Source: Streptomyces bicolor
Lineage (GTDB): Bacteria > Actinomycetota > Actinomycetes > Streptomycetales > Streptomycetaceae
Direction of reading: 5' to 3'
Length of the DNA: 64,000 bases
NCBI RefSeq assembly: GCF_000719285.1
Contig: NZ_JOFS01000008.1
Location: 124,001 to 188,000 of the forward strand
In this document: piece by piece, positions 1-7,529 of the stretch
Numbering within the stretch: position 1 is the stretch's first letter
How the letters are laid out: every line of letters starts with the position of its first letter
The notes under the pieces: generated by a model
Told to the model about the DNA's origin: nothing
The model's input: the letters and a program-made list of their open reading frames with translations, nothing else
Databases searched by the model: none
Made by a program: the position numbers and the translations under genes

Positions 1-728
1 ACTGGATTGAGCGCCCGCTGGGTGCGCGGCGGCCAATGGCCGTCCTTCGTGTACCAGTCGGCGGCCTTGGGTTCGCCCGGTGCCCGTCGGTGCGGGCTGT
101 CGCCGTACACCATGAGATCGCCGAACGCCTGCACCCGGCGCGTGTACCCGCCCGCGAGCCAGTGCACCACGTCGATGTCGTGCGCACCCTTCTGCAGCAA
201 CAGGCCCGTGGTGCAACGGCGTTCGGCGTGCCAGTCCTTGAAGTACCAGTCGCCGCCGTAGCCGACGAAGTGGCGTACCCAGACCGTCTTGACCTCGCCG
301 ATCTCGCCGCGCGCGACGATGTCGCGCATCAGCCGGACGACCGGCATGTGCCGCATGTTGTGACCGACGTAGAGGCGGGTGCCGGTCTCTCGTGCCGTGC
401 GCAGGATGCGGTCGCAGCGCTCGACGGTGATGTCCAGCGGCTTCTCGACGAAGACGGGCTTGCACGCGCGGAGGACCTCGCAGGCGATGTCGGCGTGGGT
501 GTGATCCGGCGTCAGGACGAGCACGGCGTCCACGTCCCGGTCCTCGATCACCTTGCGGTGGTCGTCGACCGTGCGCACGCCGGGGACAAGGGCCTCGGCA
601 TCGTCCCGCCGTGCCGGGTCGGGGTCGGCGACGACGGTCACTCGGGAGCCACGGCCGGGGCGGTGTGCGGTGCGGGCGAGGGAGCCGCGCAGGCCGAAGC
701 CGAGGGCGCCGAGACGCAGGTCGGTCAT
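1..728 (-). CDS. Gfo/Idh/MocA-family oxidoreductase (partial, C-terminus off the left edge)
   Basis: Minus-strand frame open from ATG at 728 to the window edge, about 242 of the usual 350-400 residues. The N-terminus MTDLRLGALGFGLRG is a Rossmann NAD(P)-binding start, followed by VLVLTPDHTHADIA and the EKP motif (FVEKPLDIT) whose Lys is typical of the family. Further on come GHNMRHMPVVR and KGAHDIDVVHWLAGG, the region carrying the substrate-binding Asp/His. A ribosome-binding site (GGAAGGGA) sits about 6 nt before the ATG. The family oxidises or reduces sugars, inositols and related polyols with NAD(P)H; the substrate cannot be read here. It starts 36 nt after the GAF gene on the same strand, so it may be cotranscribed with the conservon, but a functional link is only inference. 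Confidence 0.9.
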   Translation of the reverse strand, partial: MTDLRLGALGFGLRGSLARTAHRPGRGSRVTVVADPDPARRDDAEALVPGVRTVDDHRKVIEDRDVDAVLVLTPDHTHADIACEVLRACKPVFVEKPLDITVERCDRILRTARETGTRLYVGHNMRHMPVVRLMRDIVARGEIGEVKTVWVRHFVGYGGDWYFKDWHAERRCTTGLLLQKGAHDIDVVHWLAGGYTRRVQAFGDLMVYGDSPHRRAPGEPKAADWYTKDGHWPPRTQRALNP

Positions 729-764
729 GGTGTCCCTTCCGCTGCTACCCATGGACCTTGACAC

Positions 765-1340
765 TCACAGCGGCAGCCCGTCCGCCGCCCGCCGCTCAAG
801 CCGCACCACCAGTTCCGCCGCCGAGGCCTTGATCGTCTCCAGTCCGGCCCTCCCCCACGGCCGCGGCTCCACGTCGACGACACACACCGTGCCCAGCGCC
901 ATCCCCGTGGAGTCGATGAGCGGGGCGCCCAGATAGGAGCGGATGCCGAACTCGTCGACGATCGGGTTCCCCGCGAACCGTGGATAGTCGCGGACATCCT
1001 CCAGCACCAGCGCCTTGTGTCGGACGACCACATGGGGGCAGAACCCATGGTCTCGCGCCATGTGACGGCCCAGCTGGGGCTTGGATTCACCGGCGCGCTG
1101 CAGGCTCACTGCCTGCCGCACATGCAGGCCGGCGAAGAACTGCCGGTTCTCGCCGATGAAGTTGACCATGGCGTACGGCGCCCCGGTGAGCCCGGCTAGA
1201 TGATCCGCGAAGACGTCGAGGGCCGGGTCCGGTTGTTCTCCCAGACCCAGTCGGAGCAGTCGCCCTGCACGGGCGGGGGCCTCCTTGTCCTCGGGGGTGA
1301 GCAGCAGGCGGGCGACCGGGCGGGGTGGGCCATAGCTCAT
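765..1340 (-). CDS. GAF-domain protein at the end of a conservon
   Basis: 191 residues. A single GAF domain fills roughly residues 30-180, with AMVNFIGENRQFFAGLH, FCPHVVVRHKALVLEDV and the strand GIRSYLGAPLIDSTG. GAF domains bind small ligands or act as partner-binding sensors. There is no kinase, phosphatase or helix-turn-helix part, so this is a stand-alone sensor or adaptor. It lies 61 nt after cvnD on the same strand, in the place where some conservons carry a cytochrome P450. It probably works with the conservon GTPase or CvnA, an inference from position alone. Confidence 0.82.
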   Translation of the reverse strand: MSYGPPRPVARLLLTPEDKEAPARAGRLLRLGLGEQPDPALDVFADHLAGLTGAPYAMVNFIGENRQFFAGLHVRQAVSLQRAGESKPQLGRHMARDHGFCPHVVVRHKALVLEDVRDYPRFAGNPIVDEFGIRSYLGAPLIDSTGMALGTVCVVDVEPRPWGRAGLETIKASAAELVVRLERRAADGLPL

Positions 1341-1401
1341 GCGCGGAATCCGTCGCTGTGGGCGTGAGTCATATGCGGCTCCGTCCTGGTGTGTGCGGGT
1401 G

Positions 1402-2001
1402 TCACATGTGTGCGCCGTGGCTCGGCGCGGGTGCCGGCGTGTGGGCGATGAGGTGCCGTACGAGAGTCAGCAGGGTCTGCACGCCGGAGCTGGAGATCCG
1501 GGCGTCACAGCGGACGACGGGGATCTCCGGGTCGAGGTCGATGGCGGCACGGACCTCCTCCGGGTCGTACCGGTAGGCACCGTCGAACTCGTTGATCGCG
1601 ACGATGAAACCGAGGCCCCGCTGTTCGAAGAAGTCGACGGCAGCGAAGCAGTCCTCCAGCCGCCGGGTGTCGGCGAGGATGACCGCGCCGAGCGCGCCCT
1701 CGGAGAGTTCGTCCCACATGAACCAGAACCGTTCCTGTCCGGGCGTGCCGAACAGGTACAGGACGTGTTCCGGGTCGAGTGTGATGCGGCCGAAGTCCAT
1801 GGCCACCGTCGTCTCGACCTTGTTCTCGACGCCTTCGAGGCTGTCGGTCGCGGCGCTGACCGTGGTGAGCAGTTCCTCCGTGCTGAGCGGCGCGATCTCG
1901 CTCACCGCGCCCACGAAGGTCGTCTTGCCGACCCCGAACCCTCCCGCCACCAAGATCTTCAGTGCGGTGGGGAAGGGGTCAGAGCTGTCGTCGTAGTCCA
2001 T
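1402..2001 (-). CDS. cvnD: Conservon GTP-binding protein CvnD
   Basis: 199-residue small GTPase of the MglA/Ras-like class found in actinobacterial conservons. The P-loop is GGFGVGKTT (residues 20-28), the switch II/G3 region reads GTPGQERF, and the usual NKxD position is occupied by INEFD, as is common in this family. In characterised conservons the GTPase forms a membrane-proximal complex with CvnA, CvnB and CvnC, loosely like a eukaryotic G-protein system. Its start lies inside the end of cvnC (23-nt overlap), indicating translational coupling. Confidence 0.93.
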   Translation of the reverse strand: MDYDDSSDPFPTALKILVAGGFGVGKTTFVGAVSEIAPLSTEELLTTVSAATDSLEGVENKVETTVAMDFGRITLDPEHVLYLFGTPGQERFWFMWDELSEGALGAVILADTRRLEDCFAAVDFFEQRGLGFIVAINEFDGAYRYDPEEVRAAIDLDPEIPVVRCDARISSSGVQTLLTLVRHLIAHTPAPAPSHGAHM

Positions 2002-2356
2002 CGAGCACTGCCTCCAGAAGAGCCCGGTCAGTCGGGTTGTGGTGGAACTCGGGGGGCTTGGTGGTGAGCGCCCCGCCGTCGACGAGGTCCGACAGCAGCA
2101 CCTTGGTGACCGCCGCCGGCAGCTTCAGGTGGGCCGCGACCTCGGCGACCGAGACGGGGGCACGGCACAGGTCGAGCGCCTGCTCGTGCTCGGGGCCGAG
2201 ATAGCCGAAGGGGGTCGCCCCGGTGGCCATCACCTGCGACATGAGGTCGAGCGCGATGGTGGGCCTGGTACGGCCGTTGCTGACCGTGAAAGGGCGCACC
2301 AGCCGTCCGGCCGCGTCGTCGAGCCAGGGCCCGTCGCCGGCCGCCGTCACGTTCAA
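1979..2356 (-). CDS. cvnC: Conservon DUF742 protein CvnC
   Basis: 125 residues matching the DUF742 family, which has a winged-helix-like fold. Key stretches are GRLVRPFTVSNGRTRP near the N-terminus, LSVAEVAAHLKLP-type helix text (here PVSVAEVAAHLKLPAAV) and a C-terminal VLDGLRRQL. The start overlaps the cvnB stop by 4 nt (ATGA). DUF742 proteins sit in almost every conservon, where they are thought to be a scaffold or a DNA-binding output; the sequence does not decide which. Confidence 0.92.
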   Translation of the reverse strand: MNVTAAGDGPWLDDAAGRLVRPFTVSNGRTRPTIALDLMSQVMATGATPFGYLGPEHEQALDLCRAPVSVAEVAAHLKLPAAVTKVLLSDLVDGGALTTKPPEFHHNPTDRALLEAVLDGLRRQL

Positions 2357-2787
2357 GGCCTCATCGCCGGGGGTTCGACGGAGTGCTGGCGGGGTGCGGT
2401 GACCAGGTACGGGCGGACACTCTTGACGAGCATGGCCATCTCGTAGCCCAGCACCGCCGCGTCGGCCTCACGGCCGGCCAGCACGGCGAGGCACGTGCCC
2501 GAACCGGCCGTGGTCACGAACAGCAGCGTCGAGTCGAGCTCGACGACGACCTGGCGCACGTCCCCGCCGTCGCCGAAGCGGACGCCGGCGCTGCGGCCGA
2601 GGGAGTACAGGCCGGAGGCCAGGGCGGCCATGTGGTCGGCGCTGTCCGGGTCGAGGCCGTGAACCGACTTCACGAGCCCGTCGCAGGACAGGAGCACCGC
2701 ACTGGTCGTGTGCGGTACGCGCTGCACGAGGCCGCTCATCAGCCAGTCGAGATCGGACACATGAGCGGTCGGCGCTTCGCTCGCCAT
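2353..2787 (-). CDS. cvnB: Conservon roadblock/LC7 protein CvnB
   Basis: Roadblock/LC7 (MglB-like) protein, 144 residues from the chosen ATG at 2787 (MASEAPTAHVSDLDWL). That start has AAGGAG 10 nt upstream. A longer frame from 2883 would overlap the cvnA stop by 4 nt and add 32 low-complexity residues, so I prefer the shorter form. Typical features are VPHTTSAVLLSCDGL, LASGLYSLGRSAG and GSGTCLAVLAG. Roadblock proteins act as GTPase-activating or scaffold partners of MglA-type GTPases, here presumably CvnD. Confidence 0.92.
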   Translation of the reverse strand: MASEAPTAHVSDLDWLMSGLVQRVPHTTSAVLLSCDGLVKSVHGLDPDSADHMAALASGLYSLGRSAGVRFGDGGDVRQVVVELDSTLLFVTTAGSGTCLAVLAGREADAAVLGYEMAMLVKSVRPYLVTAPRQHSVEPPAMRP

Positions 2788-2879
2788 GATGGATCGACTC
2801 CTTGAGGTACGAAGGTCTGCGGGAGCGCTGGGGGTGGGGGTGGCCTCCCAGGCGGACTTCGAGCTGGTCAGGGGCGTGG

Positions 2880-5504
2880 TCATCCGGCCGGTGCGCTCCC
2901 GTCGTGCCGGGTTGTGTGGTCGGTGCCGGGCGCGGACCCGGGGTGCGTCTCGGTCATATGGGCCGGGTCCATGGGTGTTGCGTCCATGTGGGGCCGGGTG
3001 GGCAGGGGGGTCACGTCCGTGTGGAGCGCGTCCAGGGACGACGGGCGCAGACGTGTGGGCTGCGGGAGCCCTGTGTCGAGGTTCGTCGGTTCCAGCCGGA
3101 TCGATGCCGGGCGTACGGACTCCAGGCGGGTGGGCTCGGGGGTGGGGTCCGGACGCGTCGGATCCGGGGTGCGCGACGCTGTCTCCGAGGTCGTGAGCGG
3201 TTGGGGGGTGTAGGAGGAGATCGTCGGATACGCGGTGGTGGTCGGCGTGGTGGGGGTGCGGGCCGAGTCCATGGAGCCGGGGTCTCCGTGGCCCTTGTCC
3301 GTGTGGCCCAAGCCCATGTGGTCCGAGGCCGCGTGGCTCGAGGTCGTGTGGCCGGACACCGGGTACGTCATGTGGCCGGACGATGTGTGCGGGGTGTCCA
3401 TGTGGTCCACGGCCATGTGATCCACGCCCATGTGGTCCACGCCCATGTGCCCGGCATCCACGTGCGCGCCGCCCAGGTGCCCCGGACCCACACGTCCGGG
3501 TTCCCTGTGCCCCGACTCCGGAGACCCTCCGGCCATATGGCCGCCACCCATGTGCTCAGAGTCCATATGTCCGACATCCATGGGCCCTGTATCCACAGGG
3601 ACGGCATCCGCGCGCCCGGCGTCCGTGCGCCCCGCATCCGTGCGCCCAGTGTCCAGGTGCCCGGCCTCCCGCTGTCCGGCGTCCATGTGCGTCGCGTCCA
3701 TGCGCGCCGCTTCCATGGTCTGCTGCGTCTCGGCAAGCCCGATGCCCCGCTGGAACGCCGCCATGAGCCCCGGGTCATGCCCGGCGAGGTGGTCGGGTTC
3801 CTGGCGCGGTGCGGGGGCGTCCCGGAGTTGAGGCGCGATGTGCTCCTGGGCGCGGCGCCGGGGTAGTTGGGGCTTTCCCATGGTGCCGCGGACTGTGCCG
3901 GTGCGCGGAGTCGGCGGCGTGACCGTGTTCTCCGCGACGATCCGCCGCTCGCCGGGCCTGATGCCGGGCACGGCGTCCGCCGGGTTGGCGCGCCCGTCGT
4001 CGGCACCGCGTACCGGCAACGGTGCCGTTCCGTTGCCGCTGGGCCTCGATGCGGCGGCGCCCCTGCCTCCGGTCTGCGGCCGCGGTGGGCGAGGCGAACC
4101 AGGCGCCGCTGCGGCCGCACCCCGCTGCCCGCCCGCCGAGGCGGTCGACGTGGGCTGCCGATGCTGCTGAGGCGGCACCGGCGCCTGCTGCGGACGGACC
4201 TGCGAGGAGGTCTGCGGTGGTACGGCCGTACCCGCCGCCGCTTGCGGCCCCTGGGACTCCGGCGCCCGTCCCGCGCCGCCCGGGGCGCCCGTCCACGGCT
4301 CCGTCCCCAACAGCCCCTGCGGCACGACGAGTACGGCCTGGACACCGCCGTAGATGTTGGTCTGGAGCCGCACATGGATGCCGTGCCGCTTGGCGAGCTG
4401 AGAGACCACGAACAGGCCGATGCGCCCGTCCGCCAGCAGGCTGGCGACGTTGACCTGGTCGGGGTCGGCGAGCAGGGCGTTCATACGGTTCTGCTCGGCG
4501 ACGGGCATGCCGAGCCCTCGGTCCTCGACCTCGACGGCGAGGCCCGAGGTCACGAGGTTGGCGCGAAGGAGCACCTGGGTGTGCGGGGCGGAGAACACCG
4601 TGGCGTTCTCGACGAGTTCCGCCAGCAGGTGGATGACGTCGGCGACGGCGTGCCCGCGCAGGGTGCCGTCGGTGGGCGGCACGAGCTTGACCCGTGAGTA
4701 CTGCTCGACCTCCGCGATGGCGGAGCGCAGCACCTCGGTCATGGAGACCGGGTTGCTCCACTGCCGGCGGGAGACGGCGCCGCCGAGCACGGCGAGGTTC
4801 TCGGCGTGGCGGCGGATCCGGGTGGCGAGATGGTCCACATGGAAGAGCCCCTTGAGCAGATCGGGGTCCTCGATCTCGTTCTCCAGCTCGTCGAGGATCG
4901 AGATCTCGCGGTGCACGAGTGACTGAAGGCGCCGGGCGAGGTTGACGAAGACCTCGAGCTTCTGTTCGCTGCCCGCCTGGCTGGAGAGCTGGGAGGCCTG
5001 GACGACGGCGGTGACGGCCCCGTCGTGGGCGCGGGCCAGGTCGGCGGCGAGCAGTTCGAAATCGTCGGCGCCCTCGGGCGCACCGCTGCGTGACTTGCGT
5101 TTAGGCGGGCCGTCGCCGCGCCGCAGGGCCTCGACCAGGGCCCGCAGGTCGGCCTCGCCGCGCGCGCTGCTGCGGCGCAGGGCGTCGATGCGCTCGCTCA
5201 CGGACCTGGCGGTGCGGTTGGCGGCCACGGCGGCGATCAGGATGCCGACGAGGGTCACCGAGATCGCGCCGGTCAGGACGCCCCACAGGGTGAGGCCCGG
5301 CCGTGCTCCGGTGGTGCGCACGACGAACAGCACGGCCGCGCAGGCACTGAGGGCCACCGCGACGGGCGGCAGCACGGCCAGACGCAGTAGTTGGGGCCTT
5401 AAATGGGTCTCGGGCAGCGCTGGTGCGGTGCGGGCGGCCGGGCGCCCGTGCCGCCCGCCCTCACGGCGGTCTGCGCGTGTGGCCGGGGCGCGGAGTTGAG
5501 ACAT
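2880..5504 (-). CDS. cvnA: Conservon sensor-kinase-like protein CvnA with a His/Met-rich tail
   Basis: 874 residues from the ATG at 5504, chosen because GAGG lies 6 nt upstream; an ATG at 5573 has no such site. Two membrane helices (about 41-63 and 74-96) are separated by only about ten residues, so there is no large outside sensor. A helical region leads to an ATPase domain (about 230-410) with N-box ELVENATVF, G1 EDRGLGM and G2 GLFVVSQLA. The remaining roughly 450 residues look disordered: Pro/Gln/Arg-rich, then from about 575 to 750 rich in His-Met pairs with a GHMD/VDHM-like rhythm. Codon 35 is TTA (5400-5402), the rare leucine codon read by the bldA tRNA, so translation is probably tied to development. 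It is the first gene of the cvnABCD-GAF operon. Confidence 0.92.
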   Translation of the reverse strand: MSQLRAPATRADRREGGRHGRPAARTAPALPETHLRPQLLRLAVLPPVAVALSACAAVLFVVRTTGARPGLTLWGVLTGAISVTLVGILIAAVAANRTARSVSERIDALRRSSARGEADLRALVEALRRGDGPPKRKSRSGAPEGADDFELLAADLARAHDGAVTAVVQASQLSSQAGSEQKLEVFVNLARRLQSLVHREISILDELENEIEDPDLLKGLFHVDHLATRIRRHAENLAVLGGAVSRRQWSNPVSMTEVLRSAIAEVEQYSRVKLVPPTDGTLRGHAVADVIHLLAELVENATVFSAPHTQVLLRANLVTSGLAVEVEDRGLGMPVAEQNRMNALLADPDQVNVASLLADGRIGLFVVSQLAKRHGIHVRLQTNIYGGVQAVLVVPQGLLGTEPWTGAPGGAGRAPESQGPQAAAGTAVPPQTSSQVRPQQAPVPPQQHRQPTSTASAGGQRGAAAAAPGSPRPPRPQTGGRGAAASRPSGNGTAPLPVRGADDGRANPADAVPGIRPGERRIVAENTVTPPTPRTGTVRGTMGKPQLPRRRAQEHIAPQLRDAPAPRQEPDHLAGHDPGLMAAFQRGIGLAETQQTMEAARMDATHMDAGQREAGHLDTGRTDAGRTDAGRADAVPVDTGPMDVGHMDSEHMGGGHMAGGSPESGHREPGRVGPGHLGGAHVDAGHMGVDHMGVDHMAVDHMDTPHTSSGHMTYPVSGHTTSSHAASDHMGLGHTDKGHGDPGSMDSARTPTTPTTTAYPTISSYTPQPLTTSETASRTPDPTRPDPTPEPTRLESVRPASIRLEPTNLDTGLPQPTRLRPSSLDALHTDVTPLPTRPHMDATPMDPAHMTETHPGSAPGTDHTTRHDGSAPAG

Positions 5505-6072
5505 CGGGGTCCTCGTACTGGTCCGTCGGTCGGGGCCTGGGGGTGTACGCGCGGTCTGCGCGGCCCGGGGCATGCGCCATCGCGATGTCGGTCGACAGAG
5601 CCCAACACATTTCGGCTCCGTGTCGCCCGACGGACACTCACAGTAGTCGCCTCCGCATCATGTGCGGTGGGCAGTTGACAAAGTCCCGCAGGCAGCGTCC
5701 CGCTCTGGTATGAGCCCTCGTACGACAGACCGATAACCAGCTCCACCGTTCGCCCACATGGAGCACTCGAACGATCGGACCTGGTCAGAAGTGGTCACGA
5801 AGAAAAGTCAGGGGCGGGGCACCCGATGCGCCCAGCCCCAAGCGGACGTCCCGTTTCCCGGTCCGCGAACGCCCCTGACAGGACGATTCAGCACCTCGAA
5901 GCCGCAGTCTCCATCCCCCGGCACGTCACCGGCCGTGAGGGCGCACATGACTCCAAGTGCGCCCCGGCGAGCTCCCGTACGACCGGCGTGAACAGTCCCG
6001 AAGGGCGGGTGGAGCCGACGAACGCCCGCAGCGTTCCCTGGTGCTGCGGATCCGCCGCGAGATCAAGTCCCT
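5505..6072. other. Intergenic stretch upstream of cvnA
   Basis: About 570 nt between the cvnA start and the stop of the MBL hydrolase. It should contain the conservon promoter on the minus strand, but no convincing -35/-10 pair was found. The stretch around 5640-5900 is visibly less G/C-biased than the flanking genes. On the plus strand a 39-codon frame (GTG 5957 to TAG 6076, product ending LVLRIRREIKSL) has coding-like G/C at codon third positions; it could be a gene remnant. No RNA gene or mobile element was seen. Confidence 0.5.
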
Positions 6073-7248
6073 CTAGGCGACCACCGTGTCATCAGCGACC
6101 GACGCGACCGGCGGCCAAGTCGGCCACCCCTCGGCGGGCGCCTCGGCGGCCTCACGCCACCACGGCGTCACGGACGACACCGACGCAGGCTCGAAGGGCT
6201 CGCCGCAGAGTGGAGCCGCCAAGGTGACCCCGGCCTTGTGCGTGGCCCGCATCATCCACTCGCCCGGCTCCGCCCACGGGTGCGGGGCGAGGTTGAAGGT
6301 CCCCCAGTGGATCGGCAGCAGGACACCCACGGCCGGATCCCCGTTCTGCAGGTCGAGGTGGGCCCGCACGCCCTCGTCCGGTGTCATGTGGATGTCGGGC
6401 CAGAAGTCCGCATAGGCGCCGACCTGGATCATCGTGGCGTCGAACGGGCCGTGGTCGGCGCCGATGTCCTTGAAGCCCTCGAAATAGCCGGTGTCACCGC
6501 TGTGGTAGATCCGGTGCTCCGCCGAGGCGACGACCCAGGACGCCCAGAGGGTGTGCTGCGTGTTGCGCAGTCCGCGGCCGCAGAAGTGGCGGGCCGGGGT
6601 GGCGGTCAGGGTGAGCCCGCCGATCTTCGTGGTCTCGTGCCAGTCCAGCTCGCGCAGCCGGTCGGCGGACACGCCCCAGTGTTCGAGGTGGGCGCCGACG
6701 CCGAGCGGCACGGCGAAAACGGTGTCCGTGCCGGCCAGTGCCTTGATCGTGGGCATGTCGAGATGGTCGTAGTGGTCGTGCGAGATGACCACGACGTCGA
6801 CCGGGCCGAGCGCGGCGAGCGGCAGCGGCACGGGATGCAGCCGCTTGGGCCCGGCGAAGGGGAACGGGGAGCAGCGCTCGCCCCACACGGGATCGAAGAG
6901 CACCCGGCGGCCGTCGATCTCCGCCAGGATGCTGGAGTGCCCCAGCCAGGTCAGGCGCAGCCCGCCGGCGGGCGGCTTGGCCAGGTCGGCGTATGTGGTG
7001 GGGTGAAGCGGCACGCTGCCCTTCGGCGCACGGCGGGGCCGGGAGTCCTTGTCGAAGAAGACCTTGGCGAACTCCAGCATGGACCCGGAGGGCCGGGTCC
7101 GGGCGGTGCCCCCGGGGTTCTGGAACACCCCGTCCCTGAAGTGCGGCGATCTGCGGATACGCGCCATGCGCTCACCACTCGGATCCACGCCGAAGGCCTC
7201 GGGCCGCAGGGCGCGCAGCCCTGAGCTCGGGAAACGGAAACCGGCCAC
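6073..7248 (-). CDS. MBL-fold metallo-hydrolase (UlaG / NAPE-PLD-like)
   Basis: 391 residues from a GTG at 7248, selected because GGAGG lies 7 nt upstream; the open frame continues to 7542 without a better signal. The core shows LTWLGHSSILAEIDG, the metal-binding HDHYDHLD motif, then TPARHFCGRG, YHSGDTGYFEGF and LLPIHWGTFNLAPHPW. These are the usual five-motif ligand set of the lactonase/phosphodiesterase-like metallo-beta-lactamase fold, with two zinc or similar ions. There is no signal peptide. Relatives cleave phosphodiesters or lactones (N-acyl-phosphatidylethanolamine phospholipase D, UlaG); the substrate here is unknown. It is divergent from the dehydrogenase gene at 7530. Confidence 0.88.
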   Translation of the reverse strand: MAGFRFPSSGLRALRPEAFGVDPSGERMARIRRSPHFRDGVFQNPGGTARTRPSGSMLEFAKVFFDKDSRPRRAPKGSVPLHPTTYADLAKPPAGGLRLTWLGHSSILAEIDGRRVLFDPVWGERCSPFPFAGPKRLHPVPLPLAALGPVDVVVISHDHYDHLDMPTIKALAGTDTVFAVPLGVGAHLEHWGVSADRLRELDWHETTKIGGLTLTATPARHFCGRGLRNTQHTLWASWVVASAEHRIYHSGDTGYFEGFKDIGADHGPFDATMIQVGAYADFWPDIHMTPDEGVRAHLDLQNGDPAVGVLLPIHWGTFNLAPHPWAEPGEWMMRATHKAGVTLAAPLCGEPFEPASVSSVTPWWREAAEAPAEGWPTWPPVASVADDTVVA

Positions 7249-7440
7249 GGTTACCTCCAGGTGGAGTCGGTAAGGCCTCCCATTATGGTCGGCACCTCTG
7301 ACAACCCCGGGCGGCCCCGATGAGTTCCCCGGAGCCACGGAAGACGTCTCCCACTGCGCCCGGGTGACGCTTCGGATGCCTCCGGACGACGACCCCCGTG
7401 TTTCCGCGAACTGCCCGCCGTTGCAGATCCATTCAGTACA

Positions 7441-7488
7441 TTGACATGTCCCCACCCCTCCTCTGATACTGACCCATCGTTCAGTAAC
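7441..7488 (+). promoter_or_regulatory. Likely promoter with overlapping palindromic operator before the dehydrogenase gene
   Basis: TTGACA at 7441-7446 and GATACT at 7465-7470 are separated by 18 nt, a good Streptomyces vegetative promoter for the gene starting at 7530. An inverted repeat TACTGA (7467-7472), 8 nt, TCAGTA (7481-7486) covers the -10 region, and another TTCAGTA stands at 7432-7438. The geometry (short palindrome over the core promoter) suits a TetR-type repressor, and a TetR gene lies just downstream at 8843. Binding by that protein is inference. Confidence 0.6.
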
Positions 7489-7529
7489 CGTGCACGGCAC
7501 GCGGCCCCCACGCCCCCACCGGAGAGCCC

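Noticed and set aside
2802..3866. Long plus-strand open frames rich in His, Val, Arg and Pro opposite cvnA
   Set aside because: They are antisense shadows of the repeated GHMD-type codons of the CvnA tail and have no ribosome-binding site or family match.
5675..5720. TTGACA with TATGAG on the plus strand upstream of cvnA
   Set aside because: The spacing of 28 nt is too long for a promoter, and the orientation is opposite to the conservon.
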